64,000 nt of DNA, from positions 124,001 through 188,000 of the forward strand of contig JACJYD010000002.1 in assembly GCA_020636275.1 (NCBI GenBank), in the 5' to 3' direction. Every line of letters starts with the position of its first letter. Positions within the stretch are counted from its first letter, which is position 1. This DNA is from Lewinellaceae bacterium. GTDB lineage: Bacteria; Bacteroidota; Bacteroidia; Chitinophagales; Saprospiraceae. Below are positions 1-8,588 of the stretch, piece by piece. Position numbers and translations under genes: made by a program. Under the pieces are notes generated by a model that had not been told where the DNA came from, did not search any database, and saw nothing but the letters and a program-made list of their open reading frames with translations.

Positions 1-1417
1 CCATTCCCCATACCGAGCTCCTGTTTTTGAACGTGAGATCGCCCTGGTTGGAGAAGAGGTAGTTCGGCAGTTTGACGGAAGGGGCCAGTTTGGTCAGTTC
101 GTAGATGGTTTGGGCCAGGTTTGGGATCTCTTTGCCACCTGCGGCCCGTTTGAGCGAGTCGAGGATATGCTCCCGTTCGTGCATGTAGTCCTTGTTCTTG
201 ATATCCCGAACCAGGCCGTTGGCGATCATGAGGTCTTTGTCGCCGTCGTTGTCGAAATCGGCCAGGAGGGGTCCCCAGCTCCAGTCGGTGTTGGAAATGC
301 CCGCCATTTGGGCGATCTCGCTATAGGTGCCTGTGCCGTTGTTGAGCTGGAGCATGTTGAACATATACTGGTAGTGGTAGCCGGCGTTGGCCAGGGCCCA
401 GAATTTGTCGGGGTTCATCCCGCCCATATTTGCTTTGAGGCGGTAGTTGTCGGCCGCCACCATATCGAGCACGCAGATATCCGTCCAGCCGTCGTTGTTG
501 AAGTCGGCCAGGTCGGCGCCCATGCTGAAGTTGCTGATGTGGCGCAGGGCGGACCGGGCCACGTCGGTAAAGGTGCCGTTCTTGTTGTTTTTGAAAAAAT
601 GGTCGGGTTCGTCGTAATCGTTGGCCACGTAAATATCCAGCCAGCCGTCATTGTTGAGGTCGCTCACCGTGGCGCTGAGGGTATAGGTGTAATCGGCGAT
701 GCCCGCCTGTTGGGTGACATCGATGAAGGCGCCGTTGCCGGTGTTGTGGTAGAGGCGGTCGGAGAATTGGGTTTTGTCGACTACCTGTTCCAGCCCCGAC
801 ATTTTATCGTGGTTGGTGACGAAGGGTTGGATACCCACGTAGAGGTCGAGCCAGCCGTCTTTGTCGTAGTCGAAAAAATTGACGGCGGTGCAATAGCCCG
901 GGTTGTCGATGCCGTATTCGCGAGCTTTTTCCGTGAAGGTATTATTGCCGTTGTTGATATACAGGGCGTTGCGGCGTTTTTCGGGATCGGGGAGCATGTA
1001 TTTGCCGACGTAGATATCCATCCAGCCGTCGTTGTTCACATCCGCCACCCCGATGCTGGTCGACCAGGTATCGTTGAGGAGCCCGGCGCTTTCGGTGATG
1101 TCTTCGAATTGGAGATTCCCCTTATTGAGATAAAGCCGGTCGGAAACCTGATTGCCGGCGAAGAACAGATCGAGCAGTCCGTCGTTATTGATATCGACCA
1201 CCCCCACGCCGCCGCCGTTGTAGAACACATCGGAGATGAGGTGGTTTTGGGTGGCGTCTTCTGTGATGACGTTGTTGAAGTTGACGCCGGTCTGTTCGGG
1301 GGAAAGGAGTTTGAAGACTTGTACTTCGTCGGAGGAGGTGGTGGGAACGCTCGTGTCCTTCTTCGAGCAGGAGAGGATCAGGAGCGCCAGGCCGAGGGAG
1401 ATCCAGGGAATACGCAT
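1..1417 (-). CDS. FG-GAP/VCBS-repeat lipoprotein (CRTAC1-like), 3' end outside window
   Basis: The start codon is at 1417 and the frame stays open to the left edge, so about 472 codons are seen and the C-terminus is missing. The N-terminus MRIPWISLGLALLILSC is a lipoprotein signal with Cys17 as the likely lipidated residue. The body carries at least six calcium-binding FG-GAP loops of the form D-x-N/D-x-DG-x-x-D, for example DINNDGLLDLFFAGN, DVNNDGWMDIYVGK, DYDKDGWLDLYVG and DLNNDGWLDIYVAND, which form a beta-propeller in this family. Family members in Bacteroidota often end in an ASPIC/UnbV domain, which would lie outside the window. It is probably anchored at the cell surface or in the periplasm. 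The ligand is unknown. Confidence 0.85.
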   Translation of the reverse strand, partial: MRIPWISLGLALLILSCSKKDTSVPTTSSDEVQVFKLLSPEQTGVNFNNVITEDATQNHLISDVFYNGGGVGVVDINNDGLLDLFFAGNQVSDRLYLNKGNLQFEDITESAGLLNDTWSTSIGVADVNNDGWMDIYVGKYMLPDPEKRRNALYINNGNNTFTEKAREYGIDNPGYCTAVNFFDYDKDGWLDLYVGIQPFVTNHDKMSGLEQVVDKTQFSDRLYHNTGNGAFIDVTQQAGIADYTYTLSATVSDLNNDGWLDIYVANDYDEPDHFFKNNKNGTFTDVARSALRHISNFSMGADLADFNNDGWTDICVLDMVAADNYRLKANMGGMNPDKFWALANAGYHYQYMFNMLQLNNGTGTYSEIAQMAGISNTDWSWGPLLADFDNDGDKDLMIANGLVRDIKNKDYMHEREHILDSLKRAAGGKEIPNLAQTIYELTKLAPSVKLPNYLFSNQGDLTFKNRSSVWGM

Positions 1418-1456
1418 GGGGAAGGAGATTTTGCTAAAGGTAGTGAATTATTGAAT

Positions 1457-1554
1457 AACCGCTAAGGCGCTAAGGACGCAAAGAGCGCGCGCTTTTACAA
1501 CTGGACTTTATTGTAAAAACTCGATCACTTTGCGTCCTTAGTGCCTTAGCGGTT
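1457..1554. repeat. ~98-bp inverted repeat, family 'CTAAGGACGCAAAG', copy 1
   Basis: Two arms of about 27 bp (1457-1483 and 1528-1554) are near reverse complements. The left arm contains GGCGCTAAGGACGCAAAG, and the right arm reads CTTTGCGTCCTTAGTGCCTT. The ~44-bp centre is unrelated between copies. It lies in the gap between two divergent genes. Other copies are at 5018, 13847 and 46376. No coding potential. Confidence 0.9.
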
Positions 1555-1628
1555 TTATTTTTCCCTCAAAATTCCGGATTTTGGAACGATTTAGCTTTCA
1601 GTCATTTTCGATACCAAAAACTTTTACC

Positions 1629-4600
1629 ATGACCACCACACCGACTCGTTTCTTTTTACTCCTGCTGATCGCCCTGCTGCCGTTTGGCGCTTTTGCCCAA
1701 AAAGCAAAGAAGGCGGACCAGCCCAAGGAGGAAAAACCCGAATATTACCTCGACAAACTATCGATCCCGGCGCTAAAATTCCGCAGCGTGGGACCGGCGC
1801 TCACCTCGGGGCGCATCTCCGATTTTGCCGTCATGCCCGGCAATCGCAGCGTGTATTACGTCGCTTCCTCCGCCGGAGGGGTTTGGAAAACGGAAAATGC
1901 GGGGACGACCTACGAACCGGTCTTCGATAGCCAGGGCTCGTATTCGATCGGCTGCGTGACCATCGATCCGAACAACCCCAACGTGGTTTGGGTCGGCACG
2001 GGCGAGAACAACAACCAACGCTCGGTCGCCTACGGGGATGGCATTTATAAATCGAACGACGGAGGTCGCTCCTGGACGACCATGGGGTTGAAAAATTCAG
2101 AGCATATCGGCAAGATCATCGTCGACCCGCGCAATTCGGACGTAGTGTACGTGGCGGCGATCGGTCCGCTGTGGAGCGCCGGCGGCGACCGTGGCCTGTA
2201 CAAGACCACCGACGGCGGGAAAACCTGGGAAGCCGTGCTTACCATTGATGAAAATACGGGGGTGACCGACCTGGTGATGGATACCCGGAACCCGGATGTA
2301 CTCTATGCAGCTGCGTTCCAGCGCCGGCGCCATGTTTTCACCTATGTGGGCGGCGGTCCCGGTAGCGGCCTTTACAAGAGCACCGACGCAGGCAAGACCT
2401 GGGAAAAAGCCAACAACGGGCTGCCCAAGGTCGACATGGGGCGCATCGGCCTGGCCATTTCCCCGGCCGATCCGGAAGTGATCTACGCCATCGTTGAAGC
2501 GGCGGAAGACAAGGGCGGTTTTTTCCGCTCCACCAATCGCGGCGCCAGCTGGGAAAAGCGCAGCGGCCATAACACCAGCGGTAACTACTACGTCGAACTC
2601 GTGCCGCATCCCACCGATCCCGATATCGTCTTTTCGATGGATACCTGGCTGCAGTGGACGACCAACGGCGGGAAGTCATTTAGCAACGTCAACGAAGAAT
2701 ACAAGCACGTCGACAACCACTGCATGTGGGTCGACCCGAATGATCCGAACTATTACCTCGTGGGCTGCGACGGCGGCATTTACGAGAGCTTCGACGCCGC
2801 TAAGACCTGGAATTTCAAGGCCAACCTGCCGGTGACGCAGTTTTACAAAGTAGCCGTCGACAATGATGTACCGTTCTATTACATCTACGGCGGCACCCAG
2901 GACAACTTCAGCCTCGGCGGGCCCTCGCGCACGCGCAACGGCCACGGGATCATGAACTCCGACTGGTTTATCACCAACGGCGGCGACGGCTTCGAATCGC
3001 AGATCGATCCCAATAACCCGGATATCGTGTACGCCCAGTCGCAATACGGCGGACTGGTGCGCTACGACCGGAAGAGCGGGGAAAGCGTGGGCATCCAGCC
3101 CAAGCCCGAGGAAGGGGAGGACGACTACCGCTGGAACTGGGACGCACCGCTCCAAACTTCGGTTCACAACCCGACCCGGATCTATTTCGCCGCCAACAAA
3201 CTCTTCCGCAGCGACGACCGCGGCAACACCTGGGTGAAGGTCAGTGAGGACCTCACCCGCCAGATAGACCGCAATACCCTGGAAGTGATGGGCCGAATCC
3301 AGAGCATCGACGCCGTTGCCAAGAACGGCTCGACCTCGCCCTACGGTACGATCGTGGCCTTCTCCGAAAGTCCGCTCAACGAGAACCTGCTCTTCGTAGG
3401 CACCGACGACGGCCTCATCCAGATCACCAGCGACGGCGGGCGCAACTGGCGAACGGTCGATGTGAACACCATCCCCGGCGCGCCGCAGCGCACCTATGTC
3501 AACTACCTGCTGGCATCGCAGTACGACCAGAATGTCGTCTACGCCGCCTTCAACCACCACAAATACGGTGATTTCAAGCCATACATTTACAAAAGCACGG
3601 ACCAGGGACGCACCTGGACCAGCATTTCCAATAATCTGCCCGAACGCGGCTCGGCGTACAGCGTGGCCGAAGACCACGTAGACCGCAACCTGTTGTTTGT
3701 GGGTACCGAATTCGGCTGTTTCTTCAGCAACGACGGCGGTATGCACTGGAAACAGCTCAAGGCCGGGTTGCCCACGGTAGCCGTGCGCGACATCGCCATT
3801 CAAAAACGCGAGAACGACCTGGTGCTGGCCACCTTCGGACGTGGATTCTACGTGCTCGACGATTACACCCCATTGCGGATGTTGAAAGAAGCCGATTTGC
3901 AGGCCGACGGCAAGATCTTCCCCGTCAAGGACGGATTGATCTTCATTGAAAGCCTGCCCCTGGGTTTGCGCGAGAAAGCCTTCCAGGGCCACAGTCACTT
4001 CACCACGCCCAATCCGCCGGTGGGAGCGACTTTCACCTATTTCATCAAAGAAGAAGTGAAGACCCTGAAGGAAAAGCGGCAGGAAGCCGAAAAAGAAGCC
4101 ATCAAGAACGGGCAGCCCATCCGCTACCCGACCTACGAAGAACTGCAAGCCGAGGAGCGGGAGCAGGACCCCTATCTGGAGTTCACGATCCGCGACCTTT
4201 CGGGCAACGTGGTGCGCAAGCTCAAGACCGGCGTGTCGAAAGGCGTCAACCGCATCGTGTGGGACGGCCGTTATGCCACGACGAGTCCGATCAGCCTGTC
4301 GCCCCGCGATGAGAGCATTTTCGGGCCGCTCGACGAAGGCATTCTGGCCATGCCCGGCGACTATACGGTGAGCCTCTCGGAGAGCATCAACGGCGAAATG
4401 CGGGAGCTTGCAGGGCCGGCGCCTTTTGTGCTTCAGACCCTGGGCGGCGTGACCCTTCCCGCCGCCGACCGGAAGGACCTGGTCGACTTCCAACGGGAAG
4501 CCATGGAATTGCGCAGAGCATTCAGCGGCGCCACCGCCATGCTGGGCGACATCAACAATCGCCTGCGGCATATCAAACAAGCCGTTTACTCCATCCCGAC

Positions 4601-4943
4601 TCCCACCAAAGAGCTGACCGACGATCTGAAAGCCATCGAAGACAAGGTCTACGAGATCCGCAAGGTGTTGAACGGCGACCGCGTAGCCGGCGAGCTCGAC
4701 AAGGGCGCACCCGCCTCGGTCGGTTCCCGCCTCTTCGGCGTGACCTACGACATGTGGTCCTCGACCTCCGCCCCCACGCAGACCATGCGCGACGGGATCC
4801 GCATTGCGGCGGAGGAATTCAAGCCACAGCTTGAAAAAATTAAAGAAGTGCTCCACGTGGATATCAAGGCATTGGAGAAGAAGCTGGAGGAAGCAGGTGC
4901 GCCGTATACGCCGGGACGGGATGTGGAGTTGAAACAGGATTAA
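1629..4943 (+). CDS. Secreted Asp-box (BNR/VPS10-like) beta-propeller protein
   Basis: A protein of 1104 aa. I chose the ATG at 1629 over the upstream in-frame ATG at 1581 because it puts a clean signal peptide (MTTTPTRFFLLLLIALLPFGAFAQ) at the N-terminus. Residues ~40-760 carry about ten Asp-boxes (S-x-D-x-G-x-T-W), e.g. KSNDGGRSW, KTTDGGKTWE, KSTDAGKTWE, RSDDRGNTW and KSTDQGRTW, typical of sortilin/VPS10-like and sialidase-type propellers. Residues ~790-1100 form a separate C-terminal region with a charged, partly helical segment (EEVKTLKEKRQEAEKEA). Databases often label such proteins 'glycosyl hydrolase' from the Asp-boxes alone. I see no catalytic signature, so an enzymatic role is unproven. 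Probably exported. Confidence 0.85.
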   Translation: MTTTPTRFFLLLLIALLPFGAFAQKAKKADQPKEEKPEYYLDKLSIPALKFRSVGPALTSGRISDFAVMPGNRSVYYVASSAGGVWKTENAGTTYEPVFDSQGSYSIGCVTIDPNNPNVVWVGTGENNNQRSVAYGDGIYKSNDGGRSWTTMGLKNSEHIGKIIVDPRNSDVVYVAAIGPLWSAGGDRGLYKTTDGGKTWEAVLTIDENTGVTDLVMDTRNPDVLYAAAFQRRRHVFTYVGGGPGSGLYKSTDAGKTWEKANNGLPKVDMGRIGLAISPADPEVIYAIVEAAEDKGGFFRSTNRGASWEKRSGHNTSGNYYVELVPHPTDPDIVFSMDTWLQWTTNGGKSFSNVNEEYKHVDNHCMWVDPNDPNYYLVGCDGGIYESFDAAKTWNFKANLPVTQFYKVAVDNDVPFYYIYGGTQDNFSLGGPSRTRNGHGIMNSDWFITNGGDGFESQIDPNNPDIVYAQSQYGGLVRYDRKSGESVGIQPKPEEGEDDYRWNWDAPLQTSVHNPTRIYFAANKLFRSDDRGNTWVKVSEDLTRQIDRNTLEVMGRIQSIDAVAKNGSTSPYGTIVAFSESPLNENLLFVGTDDGLIQITSDGGRNWRTVDVNTIPGAPQRTYVNYLLASQYDQNVVYAAFNHHKYGDFKPYIYKSTDQGRTWTSISNNLPERGSAYSVAEDHVDRNLLFVGTEFGCFFSNDGGMHWKQLKAGLPTVAVRDIAIQKRENDLVLATFGRGFYVLDDYTPLRMLKEADLQADGKIFPVKDGLIFIESLPLGLREKAFQGHSHFTTPNPPVGATFTYFIKEEVKTLKEKRQEAEKEAIKNGQPIRYPTYEELQAEEREQDPYLEFTIRDLSGNVVRKLKTGVSKGVNRIVWDGRYATTSPISLSPRDESIFGPLDEGILAMPGDYTVSLSESINGEMRELAGPAPFVLQTLGGVTLPAADRKDLVDFQREAMELRRAFSGATAMLGDINNRLRHIKQAVYSIPTPTKELTDDLKAIEDKVYEIRKVLNGDRVAGELDKGAPASVGSRLFGVTYDMWSSTSAPTQTMRDGIRIAAEEFKPQLEKIKEVLHVDIKALEKKLEEAGAPYTPGRDVELKQD

Positions 4944-5017
4944 AGGGATATCGTGAATTGAATGGATCCAGGATAAACAGGAATCATCCCGAATTCCTGG
5001 ATTCTTTGATGATTAAA

Positions 5018-5114
5018 AACCGCGAAGGCGCTAAGGACGCGAAGACATTGGATCACTACAGTTACCTGTGGTGTCAAAGCCAAATGTCTTTGCGTCCTTA
5101 GCGCCTTTGCGGTT
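5018..5114. repeat. ~97-bp inverted repeat, family 'CTAAGGACGCAAAG', copy 2
   Basis: Arms at about 5018-5044 and 5084-5114 contain GGCGCTAAGGACGCGAAG and its reverse complement. The ~30 bp to the right (5112-5144, TCATTTATTTTTGAGCTTTT) are nearly identical to the right flank of the copy at 46376, so the mobile or conserved unit may be longer than the hairpin. Confidence 0.9.
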
Positions 5115-5180
5115 CATTTATTTTTGAGCTTTTTCAAAATTTAGAGGACTCCAGTTTTGAAACGCTATAAATAAAACCCC

Positions 5181-7016
5181 ATGAAAAAACTATTTCTTCT
5201 CTTCCTCCTAATCCCCGCTTTCCTGCCGGCTCAAACCCCGACCTACCCGCCTCTCGATGAAGTGGTGGAGGAGTTCTTCGCCCATTATACCGTGGCCCAG
5301 CCGGTTGAGGTCTATGTTGGATTCGAACGGCGGCCCAACGGGTATTTCGCAGTGGAGATGAAAGAACCCTATCAGCCGGGAAGACGGGAATTGTTCTACC
5401 GATTCTCTACGAGTAGTTACTCCCCATTGAAGCTGTTTGAAAAAAGGGAGGGACAGGACGTGGGAGAATCGGCCAAAGTTTTTTTGCAAAGCAACCCTTA
5501 CAACATTTCTCAGTTCGAAATGGAGCCCTTTTTCGGGTATGCAGGCTGGTATAAAGATGTGATTGGGCTGTACGAAGGTCATGAACGTTTGAGCGACTGG
5601 GAGCTGAATGCCCTGGGGCGCGCCTATCAAACGGCTTCGGCCAGCCTGTTGAACAATTTTTCGGGCTACGGGGATCCGGATGAGCAGTTCGATCTGCCGT
5701 CCGGCCCAAATGCCCTGACGGAGGCACAGGTAGACCAATACCTCGGCCTCGCGCGGAAATGCCTGCAAACCTACGACCGTCTTCGGAAACAAAACCCGGA
5801 TTTTATGACCCCCGTTGGGCCGGTGCATACCAAATATTCCGGAGAGGTGATGGATGCCTTCCTGCTCTTGCTCCTCCACCAGAACGAAGAGACGGCCCGA
5901 CAGGTGTTGGAGCCCGGGTTGTTTGATCCTTACCTGCTTCAGACTGCCCGCAACATTTTGCTTTCCTGCCCTCCGGATGCGGTGCTATTCACGTATGGCG
6001 ACAACGACACCTATCCGCTCTATTTCGTCCAGGCGACTGAAAACCTGCGCACCGATGTAATCATCGCCAACCTCTCGTTGTTGGTTTTTCCCCGCTACGT
6101 GGCGATGGTGTACTCGGGCCCGCTGGGCGCCAAACCGCTGAAAACCCGGCTTCCGGACCTCTATTTCCAGAAGTTGATCTTGTGGCAAAAATCAGACGGC
6201 GAAACGGTTGGTTTGGATATGGCGGACCGGTTTTTCGACCGGCTTCGGGATACGAGCCTTTATCAACCCGGCTTCATGGGAAATTACCAGATCCTACCAA
6301 ATACGCCCGGCGCTATTGAATTGCCTGTGCCTGCCGATGCGCCCCATCTCCTGCCGGATCCGCCCAAAACGGTGACCTGGTACGAAGCAGGTTCCTATTC
6401 TTTACCGGATAAAACCGCCCAATTTGATATGGCTTTTTCCAATGGCTGGTCCAGACCACTTTGTTTTTCTCTCACCTGTCGCCCCTCGGCCTGGGCATGC
6501 TGGAACCCGCACCTGGCCATGGAAGGTCTGGTCTACCGCATGTACCCGGATGTGTTGGAGCCGGTCATGCAAATTGGGGATGGGGTCGTGAATACTGAAA
6601 CCAGTTACCGCCTGTGGACGAAGGTTTTTCAGTTTGACACCGCCACCCGCATAACTCCTCTGGATAAAATGCCCTTCCACCAGGACTATTTTATCGCGGG
6701 AGTGGTTCTGGCCAAAGCCCTTCAGGAGGAAGGGAAAGCCGGTCAGGCCCTGGAAGTTGCCCGCAGTTTGCCCGCCCGCATTCCCAATGCCATCGATCCC
6801 TGGGACTCCAGGTGGTTGCAAGTGATCACGCTCCTGGGCGAATGGGGCGACCCCGGCCTGGGTGAAACCATTGCCCTCCAGGTGGCAGAAAACTACCGGA
6901 TGGATGTACTGGATAACAATGATCCCGCTGCCAAAACAGAAGTCAAAGATCAGTTGGCGAGTTTTGCGAAGAAATATGGGTTGAAAAAATTGAGAAAAAG
7001 ACTGCGAAAATTTTAA
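5181..7016 (+). CDS. Exported protein with a DUF2723-type GDNDT-Y-PL motif
   Basis: A protein of 611 aa with a signal peptide (MKKLFLLFLLIPAFLPAQ). Around residues 270-310 it has the string TYGDNDTYPLYFVQ followed by LRTDVIIANLSLL. These closely match the conserved segment that follows the membrane part in Bacteroidota DUF2723 proteins (large multi-TM proteins related to protein O-mannosyltransferases). Here the multi-spanning membrane domain is absent, so this is a soluble exported relative. The C-terminal ~100 residues look helical and repeat-like and may be TPR-like. The function is not known. It stands alone between two repeats, with the gene upstream in the same direction. Confidence 0.7.
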   Translation: MKKLFLLFLLIPAFLPAQTPTYPPLDEVVEEFFAHYTVAQPVEVYVGFERRPNGYFAVEMKEPYQPGRRELFYRFSTSSYSPLKLFEKREGQDVGESAKVFLQSNPYNISQFEMEPFFGYAGWYKDVIGLYEGHERLSDWELNALGRAYQTASASLLNNFSGYGDPDEQFDLPSGPNALTEAQVDQYLGLARKCLQTYDRLRKQNPDFMTPVGPVHTKYSGEVMDAFLLLLLHQNEETARQVLEPGLFDPYLLQTARNILLSCPPDAVLFTYGDNDTYPLYFVQATENLRTDVIIANLSLLVFPRYVAMVYSGPLGAKPLKTRLPDLYFQKLILWQKSDGETVGLDMADRFFDRLRDTSLYQPGFMGNYQILPNTPGAIELPVPADAPHLLPDPPKTVTWYEAGSYSLPDKTAQFDMAFSNGWSRPLCFSLTCRPSAWACWNPHLAMEGLVYRMYPDVLEPVMQIGDGVVNTETSYRLWTKVFQFDTATRITPLDKMPFHQDYFIAGVVLAKALQEEGKAGQALEVARSLPARIPNAIDPWDSRWLQVITLLGEWGDPGLGETIALQVAENYRMDVLDNNDPAAKTEVKDQLASFAKKYGLKKLRKRLRKF

Positions 7017-7022
7017 AAAAAG

Positions 7023-7505
7023 GAGTCATGCGAATCAGGGGCTAAAGTTCCTCGCCGTTCAGATCTTGATGAAGATTTCAGCATGATACCATATGAGCCC
7101 CGCTAGGGGCAGGGCTGTTAAGTTCTAGCTATAGACCGCGCAAAGCCTGGCTTTTCCCGCGCCAAATAAATTTAGCGCACCAGTGGTGTGCCAAAATATT
7201 TTGGCACCATCGTCTTACAGGGAAGGTGTGGGCCGTAGCTAATTGTAAAATTGTGCAGACAACACCTATTTCACATGCCGTCCATGCGGGAAGTTTTAGT
7301 GCCTTGACAAAAAATCCCGGTAGGGATTTAACATGAATAGCTCCGGATGGAATCCGGGGATCAAAGGATCGGATATCCCCCCCCTTCGGGGTGAGGTAGA
7401 ACTTAATAACCCTGCCCGTAGTTTTTTTTGCACGTATCGCACCTATTCAATCTCCCCAAAAAGAAGATAGTACGAAAATTTAGCCCATGATTCGCATGAT
7501 TCATG
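7023..7505. mobile_element. MITE-like element, family A, copy 1 (with internal insertion)
   Basis: Terminal inverted repeats are at 7023-7046 (containing TCATGCGAATCAGGGGCTAA) and 7479-7505 (its near reverse complement). The interior shares ~240 bp with the element at 30676-31010, including the perfect palindrome GTGCCAAAATATTTTGGCAC. About 146 bp at ~7275-7420 is missing from the other copy and contains AATCCCGGTAGGGATT-type hairpins. There is no open frame of useful length, so this would be a non-autonomous element. It fills most of the gene-free stretch 7017-7640. The rest (7506-7640) is AT-rich and probably holds the promoter of the next gene. Confidence 0.8.
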
Positions 7506-7640
7506 TTTAACTAAAACTCCCAGGGGAGGTGACTTCCCACAATCCTGCATTTTTAATTTACAACCTAAAAATTTAAAAATTAATTATAAAATATCAATTT
7601 AAAACCTTAAATTTACTATCTGAAACCAAACGCAGACTAA

Positions 7641-8105
7641 GTGAACTACACCAAGAAACTCCTCCGCGTCGTACAGCTCGACCAGATCCTCGACAAGTAC
7701 CGCATTTTGGAAAAGGCACCAATGCCCAAAATGGGCTGGATCCGCACCGTGCGCCTCACGCTGGGCATGTCGATGCGGCAACTGGGCGAACGCCTGGGCA
7801 TTTCCGCACAGGCAGTGCAGCAGATGGAAGACCGCGAAGCCCTGGGCACCATCACCCTCGACAGCCTGAAAACGGCCGCCCGGGCGCTGGACATGAAACT
7901 GGTCTATACCTTTCTCCCGGCCGAAGGCTCGCTGGAGTCGATGGTGGAGGCGCGCGCCGTGGAACTGGCCCAGGAAATGGTGTTGCAATCCCTGCAGGAC
8001 CTGGAGCCCGAAGAACGCCAGAAGGCCCGGCCGCGCATCGAAAAGGCCATTCTTTTCAAGGCCGTGGAATTGCAGGGCAAAATGGGGAGGGGCTTTTGGG
8101 ATTAA
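7641..8105 (+). CDS. Mobile mystery protein A (XRE-type helix-turn-helix), orphan
   Basis: A protein of 154 aa with a GTG start at 7641. Residues ~33-85 form a lambda-repressor-type HTH (LTLGMSMRQLGERLGISAQ, then AVQQMEDREA), followed by LDSLKTAARALDMKLVYTFLP. This matches the family named mobile mystery protein A (TIGR02612), which is usually encoded directly before mobile mystery protein B, a Fic-domain protein, in mobile or defence contexts. No Fic gene follows here: the next 480 bp is a MITE-like element. The gene therefore looks orphaned, perhaps by insertion of that element. A DNA-binding role is inferred. Confidence 0.8.
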   Translation: MNYTKKLLRVVQLDQILDKYRILEKAPMPKMGWIRTVRLTLGMSMRQLGERLGISAQAVQQMEDREALGTITLDSLKTAARALDMKLVYTFLPAEGSLESMVEARAVELAQEMVLQSLQDLEPEERQKARPRIEKAILFKAVELQGKMGRGFWD

Positions 8106-8121
8106 ACACGGGATTTTAAAA

Positions 8122-8548
8122 ATGTGTCATCCCGAATTTTTCAAAATCTGCTTTTCAACCAAACGATTTGTCTTCGCTCAAGACTCTCTTCTTTTTTGGC
8201 ATCGCCCCAAAAAAGAAGCAAAAAAACGCTAGTCCTGCAAACTCACTCCGTTCGAACAGTGCAGGACAGGCCGCCCGCTTTGAGGTCTTGCATGCCTGGA
8301 CAATAAAGCTTTTCGGCCTTAGCTGGTGAGCGTTAAGAAAATCAGCTGGAAGCCAGGGCCGAAGAGTGACCCATGAGTGAGCGATAGCGAACGGCTTGGG
8401 TCACGTGCCCTGCTGGAAGCTGATTTTTAGCGAAGCAGCGTCAGCCTTGACTTTTTTGGTTCTTTTTTTGTCAAGAAAAAAAGAACACCCATGGTAAAAG
8501 CAAGGTTTTAGGCGCGATTGCCGATTGCCAAAATTCGGGATGACTCAT
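8122..8548. mobile_element. MITE-like element, family B, copy 1
   Basis: The ends ATGTGTCATCCCGAATTTT (8122-8140) and AAAATTCGGGATGACTCAT (8530-8548) are inverted repeats. The inside holds further inverted segments: CCCAAAAAAGAAGC, GCAGGACAGG, and an 'agaaaatcagctgg' stretch echoed as 'ctggaagctgattt'. No gene-length frame is present; the 60-codon open frame at 8124 lies wholly inside the element and matches nothing I know. The ends resemble those of the element at 38857. It fills the gene-free stretch 8106-8588. Confidence 0.75.
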
Positions 8549-8588
8549 GTTTTTTATTAATTTGGGGCATTCATAAAAATGACATAAT

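Noticed and set aside
110..1465. Long plus-strand open frame opposite the FG-GAP gene
   Set aside because: Its protein is Val/Gly/His-rich without domains, while the minus strand gives a clear lipoprotein with repeated calcium loops. It is a GC-skew shadow.
2676..4856. 726-codon minus-strand frame inside the Asp-box gene
   Set aside because: No start context or recognisable motif. The plus strand shows a signal peptide and about ten Asp-boxes.
8124..8306. 60-codon frame after the mobile mystery protein A gene, checked as a possible partner fragment
   Set aside because: It lies inside the MITE-like element and shows no Fic motif (HPFxxGNGR).
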